Positions 15,897 to 25,080 are shown, counted from the first letter of the stretch. The stretch: DNA of 43,192 nucleotides from Eggerthellaceae bacterium (GCA_017432445.1 JAFRJC010000090.1:1-43192), one strand, 5' to 3'. Program-made: numbers and translations. The notes: a model not told the origin generated them from the sequence alone.

Positions 15897-18731
15897 ATGA
15901 ACATCATCTGCAGCAGCGAAGATAAAGGCCTGCGTATCAGGACCAGGGGAAATTCCGATCCGCACGGGAAACCGAAAATCTACTTCGCCTGCCATCCGAA
16001 GGATTTCGGGCACTGCTTCGAGGAAATCGCCGCCGATATTTTCGAAACTCAGAACTGCGTGATCTGCTACCGGGACGTCACGTTGGAATACTCGAAGGAA
16101 GAGTTGCGGGAGTTTATCACCGACGGCATGCAGCTGTTCGTCATCGCAGTTACCGAGCGGCTGCTCGACGAGCCCAACCAGGCTATGGATGTGGAATTCC
16201 CCCTGGCATTGGAGCATCACATCCCGATTCTGCCCTTGTTGCAGGAGGAGGGGCTTGACGAAAAGTACGCGAAGCGTTTCGGTACGCTGCAGTATCTCGA
16301 CAAGGGCAACAAGGATTTGACGGCCATCGGGTTCGACGAGAAGCTGAAAGGTTTCCTGGAATCGGTACTCGTCGGGGAACAAGAAGCCGAGATGGTGAGG
16401 AGGGCTTTCGATGCGTACGTGTTCCTCAGCTACCGCAAGAAGGACCGGGAGGATGCCCAGGCGCTGATGCGGCTGATTCACCGCAACGACCAGTACCGGG
16501 ATATCGCCATTTGGTACGACGAGTTCCTCGTTCCGGGTAAATCCTTCAGCGAATCCATCACCAGAATGCTGCACGCGAGCAAACTGTTCCTCCTGGCGGT
16601 CACGCCCAACATCGTCAATGAGGAAAACTATGTCCAGCAAGTGGAGTATCCCGAAGCGAGATCGCAAGGCAGGCCGATTCTGCCCGCAGAGGTCCGAAAG
16701 CTCAATGGGGATGAGCTCGACCTGCTCGAGGGGTCTTATCCCGAAATCCCAGCCCTCGTTGACCCGGGCCGGGAAGAGGCGTTCTTCGCAGAGCTCAAAC
16801 GAAAGCTGAAGGGAGTTGCGCTCGGGGAGAACTCCGGTGACCCGATGCACAACTTCTGCATCGGGTTGGCTTACCTGAAGGGGATCGATGTCGAGACCGA
16901 CCATGCGCGGGCGGTTGCCCTTATCACCGGAGCCGCGAAGAAGGGGCTTTCGGTGGCAGCGCAAAAGCTGGCCGACATGTACGAGAAGGGCGACGGCGTT
17001 GCCAGGAATTTCGATGAGGCTACGTACTGGCGCTTCAAGCTTGTAAAGATTTGGATGGACGAGTACGGCAAGAAATCGGATAGCGGAACTGGTCGCGAGC
17101 TGTATTTCGCCCTTCGCAACCTGGAGAAGATCTACAAGATCACAGGGGACATCCCGCAAGCCGTCAACACCTGCGAGGCAGCTGTCCTGTTGGCAGAAGG
17201 GACAAATTTCCCCTGGTCTGCAAACGGAGCGATCGATGCGTTACTCGACCGAGGCTACTACGAATTCGAGAAGCAGGATTTCCTGCAAGCGGACGGGTTT
17301 TATCAGAGGGCGGAAACGGCGCTTCGGCACAAGGGCGACTCGGATACGGCTGCAATCCTGCAGGAGCGCAGGAGCATCCTGGCCAGGCGTCAAGGGGACA
17401 TGGCGAAGGCGGAGTCGCATCTTCTGGAGGCATTGCGGATTCGGGAGGAACTGGCAAAAGACGAGCCGGTTGCGCACAGGCGAAGCGCCATCGCCCTTTC
17501 GTGGCTCTTGCTGGGAGATTTGAGGAACAAGAGCTCTCGGCCCGGGGCGCGGGAGTGCTATCGCAAGGCGCTCGATTTGTACACGGTGCTGGCCGAGGAG
17601 ACCCGGACGGTCAGGGATCGGGATGGGTTGGAAGTATGCTATTGCGCCCTCGCGGAGACCAGCGATGACGCAGAGGAGCGACAGCAGTGCTACCGTAAAG
17701 CGCTCGACATCCTGACGGACCTCGTCGAGGAGACCGGCTATCGGGAGCTTGCGCTCAAGAAGGCGATTTGCGAGATCAACCTCACCGGGAGGCTGGTGAT
17801 ACCGCCTGACGAGGAACATCCAGAGGGAGAGGTAATCGAGCTGCCGGTCTTAGGACGGGGCAAGGAGCGTGACTCGTCGGACGAATCGGCGCCGGTGGGA
17901 CAGGCGGCGCAGAAAAGCGCTTCTGCACCTGATCTGCCAGATGGGCAGATGAACTCTGTAGATCTCAGGCAGACGGCGCTGCTCAACCTCCAGCTTGCAC
18001 AGCAGTACGCCGAACAGGGGAAGGACCTGCACGCACGGAACCATTACCTCCATGCTGCCGAAAACATTTGCGGCATCGACGAGCGGGAGTGGACGGTTCG
18101 CGACCTTTTGATCTTGTATCACAGCTACGTGCAGATCGGCGTTGGGTTTAGGGAACAGGGAGATAAGGCGCAGGCCGCCCAGTATTGGGAGAAAGCCTTC
18201 GATGCCAACACGAGGCTGATAATCCAGGAGCCAGATGATTCCGAGCATTTCAACGCTGCGGGGATTAGTAGCCAGTGGGCAGGGCTCAACTACAGCGAGG
18301 CGGGGAATGACGTCGATGCGCTGCGATGCTACCGGGCAGGGCTGGATCAAATCAGAGAGGGCGAAGCGAAAACCGGGCTTCTATTCCTCCATTGCGACAT
18401 GGAGGGAAGGATCTTCGACAGCTTCCATGCAGAGGCTTGCTATCGGATTGCTCAAATTAAGGGAAAGGACCCCATAGCCAATAGGGCAGTCATCTCCGAC
18501 ATGGTCGCGGAGTGTATCCAGGCCCTAGCGGATACATTCAACCGCATCAGTTCAGAAGAGCGGCTCTTCGACGTCGTGAACGGAATCTACCTGTGCGCCC
18601 TTTGCATGGAGGGCGCCGACAAGGCTAAGCACCTCGACATGGCAGATTCCCTGTGCTCGGATTCCCTTGACGATGCGAATGACAGAGCGAAGTTTGCCGA
18701 TCTCCAGAAGCGGATCAGGGCGGCGAAATAG
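15897..18731 (+). CDS. Double-TIR protein with Sel1 and TPR repeats
   Basis: A ~944-residue soluble protein. TIR-like domain 1 spans about residues 27-160 (KIYFACHPKDF, FVIAVTERLL, MDVEFPLALE). TIR domain 2 spans about 172-300 (DAYVFLSYRKKDRED, IAIWYDEFLVPGKSF, VQQVEYPEAR). Both keep a glutamate (E100 and E250) at the position equivalent to the TIR NADase catalytic Glu. Sel1 repeats follow (about 325-390, e.g. KLADMYEKGDGVARNFDEA), then many TPR-like helix pairs to the C-terminus. I recall this architecture from large families in gut Firmicutes, where no function is proven; NAD cleavage or a defence/signalling scaffold is inference. ATG 15897 is chosen because GAGGGAGG lies just before it; ATG 15864 has a poorer site. 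Arg codons AGG/CGG are more frequent than in neighbours, suggesting transfer. Confidence 0.88.
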   Translation: MNIICSSEDKGLRIRTRGNSDPHGKPKIYFACHPKDFGHCFEEIAADIFETQNCVICYRDVTLEYSKEELREFITDGMQLFVIAVTERLLDEPNQAMDVEFPLALEHHIPILPLLQEEGLDEKYAKRFGTLQYLDKGNKDLTAIGFDEKLKGFLESVLVGEQEAEMVRRAFDAYVFLSYRKKDREDAQALMRLIHRNDQYRDIAIWYDEFLVPGKSFSESITRMLHASKLFLLAVTPNIVNEENYVQQVEYPEARSQGRPILPAEVRKLNGDELDLLEGSYPEIPALVDPGREEAFFAELKRKLKGVALGENSGDPMHNFCIGLAYLKGIDVETDHARAVALITGAAKKGLSVAAQKLADMYEKGDGVARNFDEATYWRFKLVKIWMDEYGKKSDSGTGRELYFALRNLEKIYKITGDIPQAVNTCEAAVLLAEGTNFPWSANGAIDALLDRGYYEFEKQDFLQADGFYQRAETALRHKGDSDTAAILQERRSILARRQGDMAKAESHLLEALRIREELAKDEPVAHRRSAIALSWLLLGDLRNKSSRPGARECYRKALDLYTVLAEETRTVRDRDGLEVCYCALAETSDDAEERQQCYRKALDILTDLVEETGYRELALKKAICEINLTGRLVIPPDEEHPEGEVIELPVLGRGKERDSSDESAPVGQAAQKSASAPDLPDGQMNSVDLRQTALLNLQLAQQYAEQGKDLHARNHYLHAAENICGIDEREWTVRDLLILYHSYVQIGVGFREQGDKAQAAQYWEKAFDANTRLIIQEPDDSEHFNAAGISSQWAGLNYSEAGNDVDALRCYRAGLDQIREGEAKTGLLFLHCDMEGRIFDSFHAEACYRIAQIKGKDPIANRAVISDMVAECIQALADTFNRISSEERLFDVVNGIYLCALCMEGADKAKHLDMADSLCSDSLDDANDRAKFADLQKRIRAAK

Positions 18732-18742
18732 GGGATGGAATA

Positions 18743-18764
18743 GGGGAGCGGTTCAGAGCGCCCC
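18743..18764 (+). terminator. Weak hairpin after TIR gene
   Basis: GGGGAGCG and GCGCCCC can pair with one internal mismatch about 12 bases after the stop codon; no U tract follows. Confidence 0.3.
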
Positions 18765-18821
18765 ATTGCATGTAGTCGATAGCAGGATGCCGAGGGAAAT
18801 CGGCTGGGACCCATCAAGCAT

Positions 18822-18851
18822 TTGCCAGATGGAGAGGCTCCTTGGTACAAT
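18822..18851 (+). promoter_or_regulatory. Strong promoter of HAD gene, leaderless start
   Basis: TTGCCA (18822-18827), an 18-base spacer and TG-G-TACAAT (18843-18851) make a near-consensus promoter with an extended -10. The predicted start (~18858) is within a few bases of ATG 18861. Confidence 0.6.
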
Positions 18852-18860
18852 ACTTCAGTT

Positions 18861-19574
18861 ATGGGACAGGTAGCCACAGATAATACAGACAAGGTGAAGA
18901 TTGCGGTCTTCGACTTTGACGATACGTCAATCGAAGGCTCATCGCCTACGCGGTTGGTGAGGCGGCTGATTGCCGAGCGTCGGATTACGCCGCTTACCTC
19001 TGCGAAAATCGCCCTTTGGGGTATCGCCTACAAATGGCATCTGCCGCAGAACGAGGCATGGGTGCGCGGTCAGGTGTTCACGGCTTTCGAGGGCAGATCT
19101 AAAGAAGAGGTCGACCGTTATCTGACCTCGTTCTATGACGAGTGCATAGCGAAGCGCTTTCGTCCCAAAGCCGACGAAGCAATGCGCAAGGCCGCCGAAG
19201 AGGGATGCGAAGTCATCGTCGTGTCTGCCTCGTTCGAGCCCATTGTCCTCCGTGCAATGGAGGGCCATCCTTTCCAGTATCAGATTTCCACTCGCATGAA
19301 AGTGGCCGAAGACGGGACTTACACCCGCGAGGTTGACGGTAAGCCCATCGAGGGAGAGCAAAAGCTCGTTGCCCTCAAGCACTGGTGCGACGGCCGTTTC
19401 GGCGACGGCGGCTGGGTTCTGGAATACGCCTATGGGGACCACCATTCCGATGAGCCGCTGCTCGCTGCGGCAAACCATCCTTTCGCCGTCAGTCCCAACA
19501 CGGGATTGTCGCATATCGCGAAACGGCGTAGCTGGCCCATCTTGGACTGGAGCATCGACGTCCCGAAGTCTTAG
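18861..19574 (+). CDS. HAD-IB family phosphatase
   Basis: A 237-residue cytoplasmic hydrolase of the haloacid dehalogenase superfamily, subfamily IB (phosphoserine-phosphatase-like). Motif I is FDFDDTS with the nucleophile Asp; motif II is the Ser in VVSASF; the conserved Lys is in GEQKLVAL; motif III is YGDHHSDEPLL. Family members dephosphorylate small metabolites or lipid head groups; the substrate is not evident. The start at ATG 18861 is preferred over the upstream in-frame TTG 18822, because the -35/-10 boxes lie between them. No ribosome-binding site precedes 18861, consistent with a leaderless mRNA. Confidence 0.85.
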   Translation: MGQVATDNTDKVKIAVFDFDDTSIEGSSPTRLVRRLIAERRITPLTSAKIALWGIAYKWHLPQNEAWVRGQVFTAFEGRSKEEVDRYLTSFYDECIAKRFRPKADEAMRKAAEEGCEVIVVSASFEPIVLRAMEGHPFQYQISTRMKVAEDGTYTREVDGKPIEGEQKLVALKHWCDGRFGDGGWVLEYAYGDHHSDEPLLAAANHPFAVSPNTGLSHIAKRRSWPILDWSIDVPKS

Positions 19575-19756
19575 CGAGCATCGAGCAGGCCTTTCCTTGA
19601 GGCGTCGCGAAGAATGCGGCTCTCGTTAATCGTCGCATTTTGTCGCCGCCGAAATCATTCGAAAACGGTTCTAAAGGCGCAACCAGGCATTCTCCGGGCA
19701 AGGCTTGGTGCGTGAACAAGTTGTAAAGAAGTATCACCTGCCGAAACGCTAAACTT

Positions 19757-19784
19757 ATGCGAAACACTTCGAGAGGTTTCGCAT
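19757..19784 (+). promoter_or_regulatory. Perfect dyad covering the exporter start codon
   Basis: ATGCGAAAC (19757-19765) and GTTTCGCAT (19776-19784) are exact inverted repeats around a 10-base spacer. The right arm contains the ATG (19783) and the spacer holds the GAGAGG ribosome-binding site. It could be a repressor operator or an RNA hairpin that hides the start codon. Confidence 0.55.
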
Positions 19785-21987
19785 GCGGTTGTTCAAGTAT
19801 CTGGGTAAGCACAAGGGCGCGGTGGCGCTCGTTTTCGTGCTGCTCTTTGGCCAGGCGTTTTGCGATCTCATGTTGCCGAACTACACGTCGAAGATCGTTG
19901 ACGTGGGCATTCAGCAATCAGGCATCGAGCGAGTGGCCCCCCGCGAGCTCTCGGCTGATACCTACGATGCGGTCTTTTCCCTCATGTCACCCGAGAACCG
20001 CGAGCTTCTCGCACAGGCTTACGAGCCAGAGGAAGACTTGGATGGGGGAAGGGCCCCGGCCCAAGGTGATTCTCAGGTGGAGGCTCCTGCCGAGAACCCG
20101 CTTGGCGCGAAACGCTATACGTTCGTGGCGCAAGGCGATGCGGACAAGTTTATAGACCAAGCGCTTGCGTTGCCGTTGGCCCAAGTCCACGGGCTTGCAT
20201 CAGAGGACGTGTCCGAAGACCTGCAACAACAGGTCGGTATTGCCGCGGCCCGTGCAGAATACGAGGCACTCGGCTACGACATGGGCGCCATGCAGATGGA
20301 GTACCTGCTGATTACGGGATTGAAGATGATGGGCTTCGTCGCGCTCGGGGCTCTGATCTCCGTTCTCGTGGGCCTTGTGGCTTCGCGCACGGGCGCGAAG
20401 ATTGGCCGCGAACTGCGTAGCCGCCTGTTCACGAAGGTCATGGCGTTTTCCGATGCCGAAGTGCAGAAGTTCTCGGCTGCGTCGCTCATCACGCGCGCCA
20501 CCAACGATGTGCAGCAGATTCAGATGATGTCGATCTTGCTCATGCGCATGGTGCTGTTTGCGCCTATTCTCGGCATCGGCGGCATCATCATGGTAGCCCG
20601 CACCAACTCTTCGATGGGCTGGATCGTGGGCGTGGCGATTCTCGCGGTCATCGTGGTCGTGGCCATTCTCATGATGCTGGCCATGCCCAAGTTCAAGATC
20701 ATGCAGAAACTCGTGGATCGCGTGAACCTGGTGTCGCGTGAGCGCCTTACAGGCGTGCAGGTCGTACGCGCCTTCGGTCGACAAGACACCGAGCTGGAAC
20801 GCTTCGACGTCGCCTCGACCGACCTCATGCGCACGCAGCTGTTCACCAACCGCGTCATGACGTTCATGATGCCCACCATCTTCCTCATCATGAACGTCGT
20901 CTCGATTGCCATCGTGTGGGTGGGGGCAGGGCAGGTCGACATCGGCGCAATCCAGACCGGCGACCTCATCGCGTTCATCACGTATTCGATGATGATCATG
21001 TTCGGCTTCGTCATGCTCTCGATGCTGGCTATCATTGCGCCGCGCGCCGACGTCTCGGCAGGCCGTATAGACGAGGTGCTCGAGGCGGAAGTCTCCATTT
21101 CGGATTCAGCGCGTCAGTCCGCCATCTGCAATGCGCCCGCGACCGAAGAGGGTGCATCGGAACCGGAGGGCTCATCGGCGTCAGGGAGGCCTATTGGCGC
21201 GACTATCGCGTTCGACCACGTGTCGTTCAGCTACGGCGACGATAGCGAATGCGTGCTTTCGGACGTGACCTTCATGGCGGAGGCGGGAAAGACCTGTGCC
21301 ATCATCGGGCCCACCGGTTCGGGCAAGTCGACGATCCTGAAGCTGATCGAGCGATTCTATGACGTCGACGAGGGCAGCGTTACGGTCGATGGAGTGGATG
21401 TGCGCGCTTGGCAACTCCATGACCTGCGGGCGCAGCTGGGCTATGTGCCGCAACGTGCGTTCCTGTTCACTGGCACCATTGCGAGCAACGTCGGCTTCAG
21501 CGCCGACGATATGGACGAGGCGCGCATTCTCGAAGCGGTCGACATCGCACAGGCAAGCGAGCTGGTGCAGGCCAAGGAAGATGGGCTGGACGCCGAGATT
21601 ACCCAGGGCGGCACCAACGTTTCCGGCGGTCAACGGCAGCGGCTGGCAATTGCGCGCGCTCTGGCCAGTGATGCGCGGGCGCTGCTGTTTGACGATAGTT
21701 TCTCCGCGCTCGACTACAAGACAGACGCCGCGCTGCGCCGCGCGCTTGCCGAGCGGCTGCCGGGCAAGACGCAGATCATCGTCGCGCAGCGCATAGCCAC
21801 CGTCATGCAGGCCGACAGGATCGTCGTGCTCGACGAGGGTCGTGTTGTGGGGCAGGGCACGCATGCCGAGCTGTTGCGCGGCTGCGAGCAGTATAGAGAA
21901 ATCGCCTACTCACAGCTTTCTCCCGAAGAACTGGACGCGGACAGCGGCCGGGCTCTTCCCGTTTCGGGAGGGGGTGAACGGTCATGA
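19783..21987 (+). CDS. Heterodimeric ABC exporter, degenerate-site subunit
   Basis: A 734-residue half-transporter with six membrane segments and a C-terminal ATPase. Between the first two membrane segments there is an enlarged, acidic extracytoplasmic insert (about residues 40-165). Walker A is GPTGSGKST and the signature is VSGGQRQRL. The residue after Walker B is Asp instead of the catalytic Glu (LLFDDSFSALD, D638), as in the degenerate subunits of BmrCD/TM287-288-type exporters. Its stop codon overlaps the next ATG (ATGA), so the two subunits are translationally coupled. The partner supplies the intact Walker B Glu. Role: multidrug or metabolite/lipid export is likely; the substrate is unknown. 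Confidence 0.9.
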   Translation: MRLFKYLGKHKGAVALVFVLLFGQAFCDLMLPNYTSKIVDVGIQQSGIERVAPRELSADTYDAVFSLMSPENRELLAQAYEPEEDLDGGRAPAQGDSQVEAPAENPLGAKRYTFVAQGDADKFIDQALALPLAQVHGLASEDVSEDLQQQVGIAAARAEYEALGYDMGAMQMEYLLITGLKMMGFVALGALISVLVGLVASRTGAKIGRELRSRLFTKVMAFSDAEVQKFSAASLITRATNDVQQIQMMSILLMRMVLFAPILGIGGIIMVARTNSSMGWIVGVAILAVIVVVAILMMLAMPKFKIMQKLVDRVNLVSRERLTGVQVVRAFGRQDTELERFDVASTDLMRTQLFTNRVMTFMMPTIFLIMNVVSIAIVWVGAGQVDIGAIQTGDLIAFITYSMMIMFGFVMLSMLAIIAPRADVSAGRIDEVLEAEVSISDSARQSAICNAPATEEGASEPEGSSASGRPIGATIAFDHVSFSYGDDSECVLSDVTFMAEAGKTCAIIGPTGSGKSTILKLIERFYDVDEGSVTVDGVDVRAWQLHDLRAQLGYVPQRAFLFTGTIASNVGFSADDMDEARILEAVDIAQASELVQAKEDGLDAEITQGGTNVSGGQRQRLAIARALASDARALLFDDSFSALDYKTDAALRRALAERLPGKTQIIVAQRIATVMQADRIVVLDEGRVVGQGTHAELLRGCEQYREIAYSQLSPEELDADSGRALPVSGGGERS

Positions 21988-23855
21988 GCGAATACGATGA
22001 CGCGCAGCAACGCCAACTCGAGCAGACGGCGCAGCGAAAGAAGCGCGGCTACAAGCCAGGCGGTCCCGCCGGGCGCATGATCGTCACCGAGAAGGCGCGC
22101 GATTTCAAGGGCACCGTCTTCAAGCTCATCCGTTTTCTGGGACGGTTCAAGTTTGCTGTGGCAGCGGCTTTCCTGTTTGCAATCGGAAACACCGTCTTCG
22201 GCATCATCGGGCCGAAGGTGCTCTCGGAAGCCACGACCGAGCTGTTCGATGGGCTTGTGGCCAAAGTGGCCGGCACGGGCGGTATTAACTTCGAAGCCAT
22301 CTGGCATATCCTGATGGTCACGTTGGCCATCTACCTGTTCTCGATGGCTTGCCAGTTCGTGCAGGGCTGGATTCTCACGTACGTTTCGCAGAAAACTTGC
22401 TACGAGTTCCGCCGTGAGATATCCGAGAAGATCGAACGTTTGCCGGTGGGCTACTTCGAACGCACGTCAACGGGCGACACGCTCTCGCGCATCACCAACG
22501 ATGTCGACACGCTGGGGCAGAGCCTCAACCAGGGCCTGTCGGAGCTTCTGCGTTCGGTTGTAACCGTCGTGGGCGTCATCGCCATGATGCTCTACATCAA
22601 CGTGCCCATGACGTTGGTGGCGTTGCTCATCGTGCCGGCGTCGCTTGCGCTCATCAACGTTATCGTGAAGCGCTCGCAGAAGCACTTCTATGAGCAGCAG
22701 GCAAATCTGGGCACCATCGACGGTCAAGTCGAGGAAACATTCTCCGGCCATGCCATCGTCAAGGCATTCGGGCGCGAGCAAGCGGCCATCGACGAGTTTA
22801 ATGCCACCAACGAGCGGCTGTTCAACAGCGCTTGGCGCTCCCAGTTTCTCTCGGGCCTTATGCGCCCGGCAATGGATTTGGTGGGCAATCTGGCGTATAT
22901 CGTGGTCGCCATCATGGGTTGCGTTTTCGCGACGCGCGGCATCATCACCGTCGGTGATATCCAGGCTTTCGTCCAGTATGTGAAGAACTTTACCCAGCCC
23001 ATTACGCAGCTCGCGCAAGTGGCGAATGTCCTCCAGCAGACGGCTGCGGCCGCCGAACGCGTTTTCGAGTTTCTGGAAGAGGATGAAGAGGGCGCAGAAC
23101 AGGCCGATGTGGATACCGCGCAGCTGTCCTGCGATGTGGAGTTCGACCATGTGCACTTTGGCTACGATCCCAACGTCCCTATCATCAAGGATTTCAGCGC
23201 ACAGGTGCGTGAAGGCCAGACGGTTGCGTTCGTCGGCCCCACGGGTGCTGGAAAGACAACGCTTGTGAAGCTACTCATGCGCTTCTATGACGTTCAGGGT
23301 GGCGCCATCCGCATCGGCGGCGTCGACGTGCGCGACATCTCCCGCGAAGAGGTGCGCAAGATGTTCGGCATGGTGCTCCAGGACACCTGGCTGTTCAACG
23401 GCACGGTGCGCGAGAACATCGCCTATGGCAAGCCCGATGCGACCGACGAGGAGATCGAGGAAGCGGCGCGCAGCGCTTTCGCCCACCATTTCATCGAAAC
23501 GCTACCCGGCGGTTACGACTGCATGATCAACGAGGATGCCAGCAACATCAGTGCCGGCCAACGCCAGCTGCTCACCATTGCACGCGCGTTTTTGGCCAAT
23601 CGCCGCATGCTGGTGCTCGACGAGGCCACGAGCTCGGTTGACACCCGTACCGAGGAGCGCATCCAGCAGGCCATGGATGACCTCATGGCCAACCGCACGT
23701 CGTTTGTCATCGCGCATCGCCTTTCCACTATCCGCAATGCTGACCTGATCGTGGTCATTCGCGAGGGCGATATCGTGGAGCAGGGTACCCACGAGGAATT
23801 GCTTGCCTGTGACGGCTTCTACGCAGAGCTCTACAACGCGCAATTCCAGAGTTAG
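21984..23855 (+). CDS. Heterodimeric ABC exporter, catalytic-site subunit
   Basis: A 623-residue half-transporter, the partner of the upstream protein. It has a cytoplasmic N-terminal tail (GYKPGGPAGRM), six membrane segments and an ATPase domain. Walker A is GPTGAGKTT, Walker B is MLVLDEATSSVD with the catalytic Glu, and the signature is altered to ISAGQRQLL. That combination is what the TM288/BmrD-like subunit shows: one composite ATP site is intact and the other is not. The ATG overlaps the preceding stop by 4 bases. A short hairpin lies downstream, between this gene and the convergent methyltransferase. Confidence 0.9.
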   Translation: MSEYDDAQQRQLEQTAQRKKRGYKPGGPAGRMIVTEKARDFKGTVFKLIRFLGRFKFAVAAAFLFAIGNTVFGIIGPKVLSEATTELFDGLVAKVAGTGGINFEAIWHILMVTLAIYLFSMACQFVQGWILTYVSQKTCYEFRREISEKIERLPVGYFERTSTGDTLSRITNDVDTLGQSLNQGLSELLRSVVTVVGVIAMMLYINVPMTLVALLIVPASLALINVIVKRSQKHFYEQQANLGTIDGQVEETFSGHAIVKAFGREQAAIDEFNATNERLFNSAWRSQFLSGLMRPAMDLVGNLAYIVVAIMGCVFATRGIITVGDIQAFVQYVKNFTQPITQLAQVANVLQQTAAAAERVFEFLEEDEEGAEQADVDTAQLSCDVEFDHVHFGYDPNVPIIKDFSAQVREGQTVAFVGPTGAGKTTLVKLLMRFYDVQGGAIRIGGVDVRDISREEVRKMFGMVLQDTWLFNGTVRENIAYGKPDATDEEIEEAARSAFAHHFIETLPGGYDCMINEDASNISAGQRQLLTIARAFLANRRMLVLDEATSSVDTRTEERIQQAMDDLMANRTSFVIAHRLSTIRNADLIVVIREGDIVEQGTHEELLACDGFYAELYNAQFQS

Positions 23856-23895
23856 AGCATGGGCTTCGGTACGCGGCCAACGGGATGGTGAGCGA

Positions 23896-23917
23896 CGCCG
23901 CAATGATAACTGCGGCG
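23896..23917. terminator. Hairpin between convergent genes
   Basis: CGCCGCA (23896-23902) and TGCGGCG (23911-23917) form a 7-bp stem with an 8-base loop between the exporter and the methyltransferase. No U tract is seen on either side. Confidence 0.45.
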
Positions 23918-23929
23918 ATGACGTACCAG

Positions 23930-24742
23930 CTACTTCGTCGATTTCACGAGAAACATAGGTGACGTGTGATAGAACCGTTTTTCGCCTTCGGTCCAAACGC
24001 GCTCCCAAATGAGCTCGTCGGCATGTGCCGAGCTAACGCCAAAACCGCGCAGTGTCTCGAGGTCCCATGCAGGGCGTAGCACCGGTGTCAGGGGGAGTTG
24101 CTCCGCAATGATTTCGCAGCGTCTCTCCTGATCGGGTGTGGCTTGTGCCTCGATGCGCCATTCTTCGATTGTCTTTCCGTCTTGGTCATCGTGGCGTTGC
24201 ATATCGACGCTCTCGTCGCTGAGATAGCGGTACCAGTTGGCGTCGAATACGAGCAGCACGCCACCTGGTCGCAGCACGCGCAGCCATTCGGCGTAAGCAG
24301 CTTCGGGCTGTTGCATGAGCCATGTGACGTTGCGCGATACGGCAAGGTCGAACGTGCTATCTGGGAAGGGAAGGTCGAGAAGGTCGCAGCAGGTGAACGT
24401 GACGTCGGCATCGGGTGCTTCCCGCATGACGTTATTCCGGGCGTGCTTGAGCATTTCGAGGCTGGAATCGACCGCGTCTACGCGGCATCCTTCGATTGCC
24501 AGAAGCGAGCTGAAGAAGCCGGGTCCGCATCCCAAGTCGATCGCATGTGCTGGGCGTCCCAACATTGCCGCATGATGCAGCGCTTCATGCGAGTGTTCCA
24601 CGAGCACTTGCGCCCATGCCACGCGACGCTCGTCATGCAGTTCGTCGATTACACCGCACGAATAGCTTACAGCGCGAGCGTTCCAGTACGCTACGATTTC
24701 GTCTTTCAAAGCACCCAGCCCATTCTCTCTGCCGCCATGCAC
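23930..24742 (-). CDS. Class I SAM-dependent methyltransferase
   Basis: A 270-residue soluble methyltransferase. Motif I is IDLGCGPGFFS (about residues 68-78), the acidic residue after beta-2 is in VDAVDSS, and later motifs are FTCCDLLDLPFPDSTFDLAVSRNVTWLM and LRVLRPGGVLLVFDANWY. This is a Methyltransf_11-type enzyme; the substrate is unknown. The C-terminal part, with a conserved ERVWTEGEKRFYHTSPMFLV ending, is not one I can assign. The GTG start at 24742 has GGAG about 6 bases upstream on the minus strand. The upstream region is unusually AT-rich and contains repeated boxes, suggesting dedicated regulation. Confidence 0.85.
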   Translation of the reverse strand: MHGGRENGLGALKDEIVAYWNARAVSYSCGVIDELHDERRVAWAQVLVEHSHEALHHAAMLGRPAHAIDLGCGPGFFSSLLAIEGCRVDAVDSSLEMLKHARNNVMREAPDADVTFTCCDLLDLPFPDSTFDLAVSRNVTWLMQQPEAAYAEWLRVLRPGGVLLVFDANWYRYLSDESVDMQRHDDQDGKTIEEWRIEAQATPDQERRCEIIAEQLPLTPVLRPAWDLETLRGFGVSSAHADELIWERVWTEGEKRFYHTSPMFLVKSTK

Positions 24743-24768
24743 TGCAACTCCATGATTACAAAGAATGG

Positions 24769-24811
24769 ATTCGTAACATTTGATGATAATACTAACATTT
24801 TATTCGTAACA
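24769..24811 (-). promoter_or_regulatory. Repeated TGTTA boxes in methyltransferase promoter
   Basis: ATTCGTAACA occurs twice (24769-24778 and 24802-24811), and a partial copy (CTAACATTT) lies between them at 24792-24800. On the minus strand these read TGTTACGAAT, TGTTAG and TGTTACGAAT in direct repeat, flanking a TATTAT box (24791-24786). They look like binding sites for a regulator. Confidence 0.45.
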
Positions 24812-25054
24812 ATGGCAAAGCGAAACGGGGAATGGCGCAGGGGTGTTCGAGGGCAATCCCAGGCATATGGCAGAGCGCAAACATGCGACCTCATGCTGTT
24901 GTGAGCAGCGCATATCACGCTACATTTGGTGCGCTCCTCATTGCGGACCTACATCCCATAGTCTGACGGCGCCTTAAAGCGTATGGCTCCGCATTCGACT
25001 CGTAAATGCAATCGAGCGAAAAACTCTTCAGATTGTCGGGACGAATTTCGACTA

Positions 25055-25080
25055 TGGCACGTATAAGTGGAAAATGCCAC
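25055..25080 (+). promoter_or_regulatory. Putative promoter/operator of peptide gene
   Basis: A TATAAG box (25062-25067) lies inside an inverted repeat TGGCA (25055-25059) / TGCCA (25075-25079), with a nested GTGG / CCAC pair (25067-25070, 25077-25080). There is no good -35 at the normal distance, so activator-dependent or alternative-sigma transcription is possible. Confidence 0.35.

Noticed and set aside
15834..17159. 441-codon minus-strand frame in the TIR gene
   Set aside because: The plus-strand product carries recognisable TIR domains; the antisense product does not resemble any protein.
24752..24904. Possible 50-residue peptide on the plus strand
   Set aside because: No ribosome-binding site, and it covers the repeated promoter boxes of the methyltransferase.
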